This document shows positions 62,026 to 64,000 of a stretch of 64,000 nucleotides of DNA, piece after piece; positions within the stretch are counted from its first letter, which is position 1; every line of letters starts with the position of its first letter. The DNA comes from Celeribacter baekdonensis (GTDB taxonomy: Bacteria; Pseudomonadota; Alphaproteobacteria; Rhodobacterales; Rhodobacteraceae): contig NZ_FNBL01000001.1 of the NCBI RefSeq assembly GCF_900102315.1, forward strand, positions 323,841-387,840, in the 5' to 3' direction. The notes beneath the pieces are model-generated. The model saw only the letters and a program-made list of their open reading frames with translations. It made no database searches and was not told where the DNA came from. The position numbers were made by a program, and so were the translations under genes.

Positions 62026-64000
62026 TGATCTCAATCCTTTGGAAGAGGCCCGGTCCGAAGCTTTCAGACATCTGGGCAACATGGATTTCATAAGCGCCGG
62101 TCACGCCGTCGCTGGTTTTCTGACTGGCGGAGTAGGTCCAATTGGACATCGCCACGACGCTTTCGCGCAAAAGGGCTCCGTCCTGAACGACCCGCACAAC
62201 ATAAAGCTCGGAGGCTTCGCTAAGGGGCACTTCGACCGATTGCCAACTGTCCCCGTCGATCCGTGTGCGCCGCACCCAAGTCAGATATGTGTCGCCCGAG
62301 AGGGTCAAATCGGCTTTGAGATGCGCCGGAGCATAGGGCCGCAGACCAATCCCATCAAAGGCTTCGACCACATGCTGATAGCTCGGATCATCGTAGCCAC
62401 GTTGTGACGGGCCGATGCGGTAATGACGTGCGAGTCCGCGAGCCGATTGGGCAATGTCGATTTGTCGAAGCGCCGAGTTCAACAGGACAAAGCGAGATCC
62501 CGCAGGCCAGCTTGCCATAAGCCCGTCGGTCCCCACCTGTCCACGCAACCGCAAGGACAGATCGTAGGTTTGCGGCGCAACCAATTCTGCAGTGGCGAAC
62601 TGGAACACTTCCCAGTTGCCAGACGATCCATCGCCAATCGCGGCGACATTGGCCCCGTTCAAAACATCAATGAGATCGACCGAAGTCAGTTCCCCTTTGG
62701 TCAGCTTGACCCGCAAAGAGGTCCCCCGATCCCAAACAGCAGGCTGTGCACTTTCAAGCGCCGTTTGTGTTACGCCAATGGTGGCCCAGGTTGGCAACAA
62801 CGTGTTCAACTCATAGCCACTGTCAGATGCCGACGCATAGACCGCAGCCGAGCCCGGCCATGGGTTCGCCGTGACCGCAATATGCGGTGCATGCGGCGTT
62901 TCATCACCCGTCAAAAGCGGAAGATCCAAAAACAACGGATAGACCGGAACAGGGGCCGCAAACGGTTTGGCTTCGATGATTTCTTCTACCGCATCCGATG
63001 GCACATAGATTTCCTGCTCAACACGCACGGCTTCGATCTGTTGTAGATCACCAAAGGTCGCGTGATCCACCCGGTAGCGCAAAGCGCCATCCTCCGTGGT
63101 CACAGTGATCACATCACCCGCACCATATGAAAACAGCGATGGAGGAAGTGAAAATCGGGCCGTATCTCGCGCCACCCGCGATTCTGCCAACCATCGTTCC
63201 ACAACCTGCCGCCCCTCTGATCGCGTGAGGGCCAAAGGCAATTCGGATTGGGATACAAGCCAGCTTTGCTCATCCGGGAACATGGCCTCTTCGGCGCGGG
63301 CAGCATAATCTCCGTCCGCATCGACAAAAGTCAGCTTAACCCGTCCCGCCACTTCCGCTTCTGGAGCACGGGTCCGTTCCAAAACCCCGTCCAACTCATC
63401 GGAGACCGCCATTTGATCTTCGCTCAGCGCAACCTTTGCTTTGCCATCACGGGACCGGAAAATGAGTTGGCCTTCGCGTTCGATTGCCTCAAACCCATAG
63501 GCCAACATAAGGGGCTGCAACGCGGAGCGGGCCCCCGAGATGTCGCTGACGCTATAGCCGCGCAAAACGCCCCAAAGTTCTTTGACATCCACCTCGTAAA
63601 TGCCTGAACGCGCACAGATTTCAGTGACGACGTCGGCCAGAGACCGTGACGTACTGCGACCGTTCAACCAATGCCCGCGAGCGTAATTATCCCCATCACT
63701 CCAGACAGAGGTGACAGCCGGAAAAGCCGGATATGGTCGTCCATCCCAAGCCCAAACATGGGCCCGGCTCATGTCGATCATTGGTCCACCATAGATGTCG
63801 GACATCGGGTTATGGCTCTCATTCTTCCAGTATTCCGTCATCGCACGGACATACTGAAGCTGGATGAAATCATCCCGACGCCCGGAAGAATATTTCGGCA
63901 GTGAGCTTTCCGAAGATTTCGCATCCAAAAACTTGTTGGGTTGATTGGTCGCTTTATCAATCGCGGCACAGCCCATTTCAGTAAACCAAATCGGCTTTGA
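62018..64000 (-). CDS. GTA gp15-like baseplate/host-specificity protein, C-terminal part
   Basis: The frame is open to the window edge (64000), with eight further codons before the ATG at 63976 that continue the protein (KPIWFTEMG). The true start is therefore outside and only about 660 residues are visible. The first visible part is the end of the TIM-barrel glycoside-hydrolase-like domain: FTEMGCAAIDKATNQPN, then the D-x-K-S-S-E-S segment. The tail baseplate domain follows, with RSLADVVTEICARSG, a beta-rich middle, and the terminal fibronectin-like part. It matches the last large gene of the Rhodobacter-type gene transfer agent cluster (orfg15). The upstream capsid and tail genes must lie beyond 64 kb. 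Confidence 0.93.
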   Translation of the reverse strand, partial: SKPIWFTEMGCAAIDKATNQPNKFLDAKSSESSLPKYSSGRRDDFIQLQYVRAMTEYWKNESHNPMSDIYGGPMIDMSRAHVWAWDGRPYPAFPAVTSVWSDGDNYARGHWLNGRSTSRSLADVVTEICARSGIYEVDVKELWGVLRGYSVSDISGARSALQPLMLAYGFEAIEREGQLIFRSRDGKAKVALSEDQMAVSDELDGVLERTRAPEAEVAGRVKLTFVDADGDYAARAEEAMFPDEQSWLVSQSELPLALTRSEGRQVVERWLAESRVARDTARFSLPPSLFSYGAGDVITVTTEDGALRYRVDHATFGDLQQIEAVRVEQEIYVPSDAVEEIIEAKPFAAPVPVYPLFLDLPLLTGDETPHAPHIAVTANPWPGSAAVYASASDSGYELNTLLPTWATIGVTQTALESAQPAVWDRGTSLRVKLTKGELTSVDLIDVLNGANVAAIGDGSSGNWEVFQFATAELVAPQTYDLSLRLRGQVGTDGLMASWPAGSRFVLLNSALRQIDIAQSARGLARHYRIGPSQRGYDDPSYQHVVEAFDGIGLRPYAPAHLKADLTLSGDTYLTWVRRTRIDGDSWQSVEVPLSEASELYVVRVVQDGALLRESVVAMSNWTYSASQKTSDGVTGAYEIHVAQMSESFGPGLFQRIEINE

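Overview
The window looks like a chromosomal segment of a Roseobacter-group alphaproteobacterium (Rhodobacteraceae). I base this on gene content: the end of a gene-transfer-agent (GTA) structural cluster next to cysE, a DUF1476 (F1-ATPase zeta-type) gene divergent from purC, an RNase E with an acidic insertion inside its S1 domain, a pyruvate dehydrogenase E1-beta that carries its own lipoyl domain, and a split B12-dependent methionine synthase locus with DUF1638. Composition is GC-rich apart from a few lower-GC patches. No sequence search was possible, so the genus is not assigned.

Layout. 1-4.2 kb: the tail of an EAL protein, a small DUF2946-like protein, an AraC regulator divergent from two tandem short-chain dehydrogenases, and tRNA-Ser(GGA). 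4.4-12.3 kb (minus strand): a translationally coupled cysK / MscS-type channel / AlaX run, then a P450 overlapping a membrane-anchored hydrolase-like gene, then ccdA. 12.4-20 kb: rne, a small secreted Cys-rich protein, and a DctB/DctD-like two-component pair whose regulator lacks the GAFTGA motif. 20.1-25 kb: purC-purS ending in a strong terminator, and purQ separated from them by about 3.1 kb of accessory genes (DUF1203, a pentapeptide-repeat protein, an orphan CdiI-type immunity protein, an unknown protein). 25.2-32.4 kb: DUF1476, an MprF-like protein, and the methionine-synthase locus (homocysteine methyltransferase, corrinoid protein, small membrane protein, YbjQ-family protein, DUF1638). 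32.4-41.3 kb: housekeeping genes (SufE, nucleoside hydrolase, SelO, CPA1 antiporter, PhzF, Fur-family regulator, EamA exporter). 41.4-46.7 kb: a UDG-fold-like protein, enolase, DUF2971, GNAT, DUF985 cupin, DUF1097. 46.8-51.4 kb: anmK divergent from tyrS, an outer-membrane protein, two cyclophilins. 51.6-59.2 kb: pgk, class I aldolase, ftsB, a lipoprotein transglycosylase, pdhABC. 59.3-64 kb: an orphan protein, cysE, and the GTA tail end (DUF2793 and gp15/TIM-barrel baseplate protein, which runs off the window).

How the genes work together. Lower glycolysis (pgk, fba, eno) and the whole E1-E2 of pyruvate dehydrogenase lie within about 17 kb, with ftsB conserved-style between aldolase and pdh. 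Sulfur amino-acid metabolism recurs: cysK, cysE, sufE and the split methionine synthase. The most interesting points are the multi-part methionine synthase locus with uncharacterised partners, the sigma-54-family regulator without its sigma-54 contact loop, the accessory block that splits the pur genes, and a small family of intergenic palindromes at about 40.2, 46.7 and 61.2 kb.
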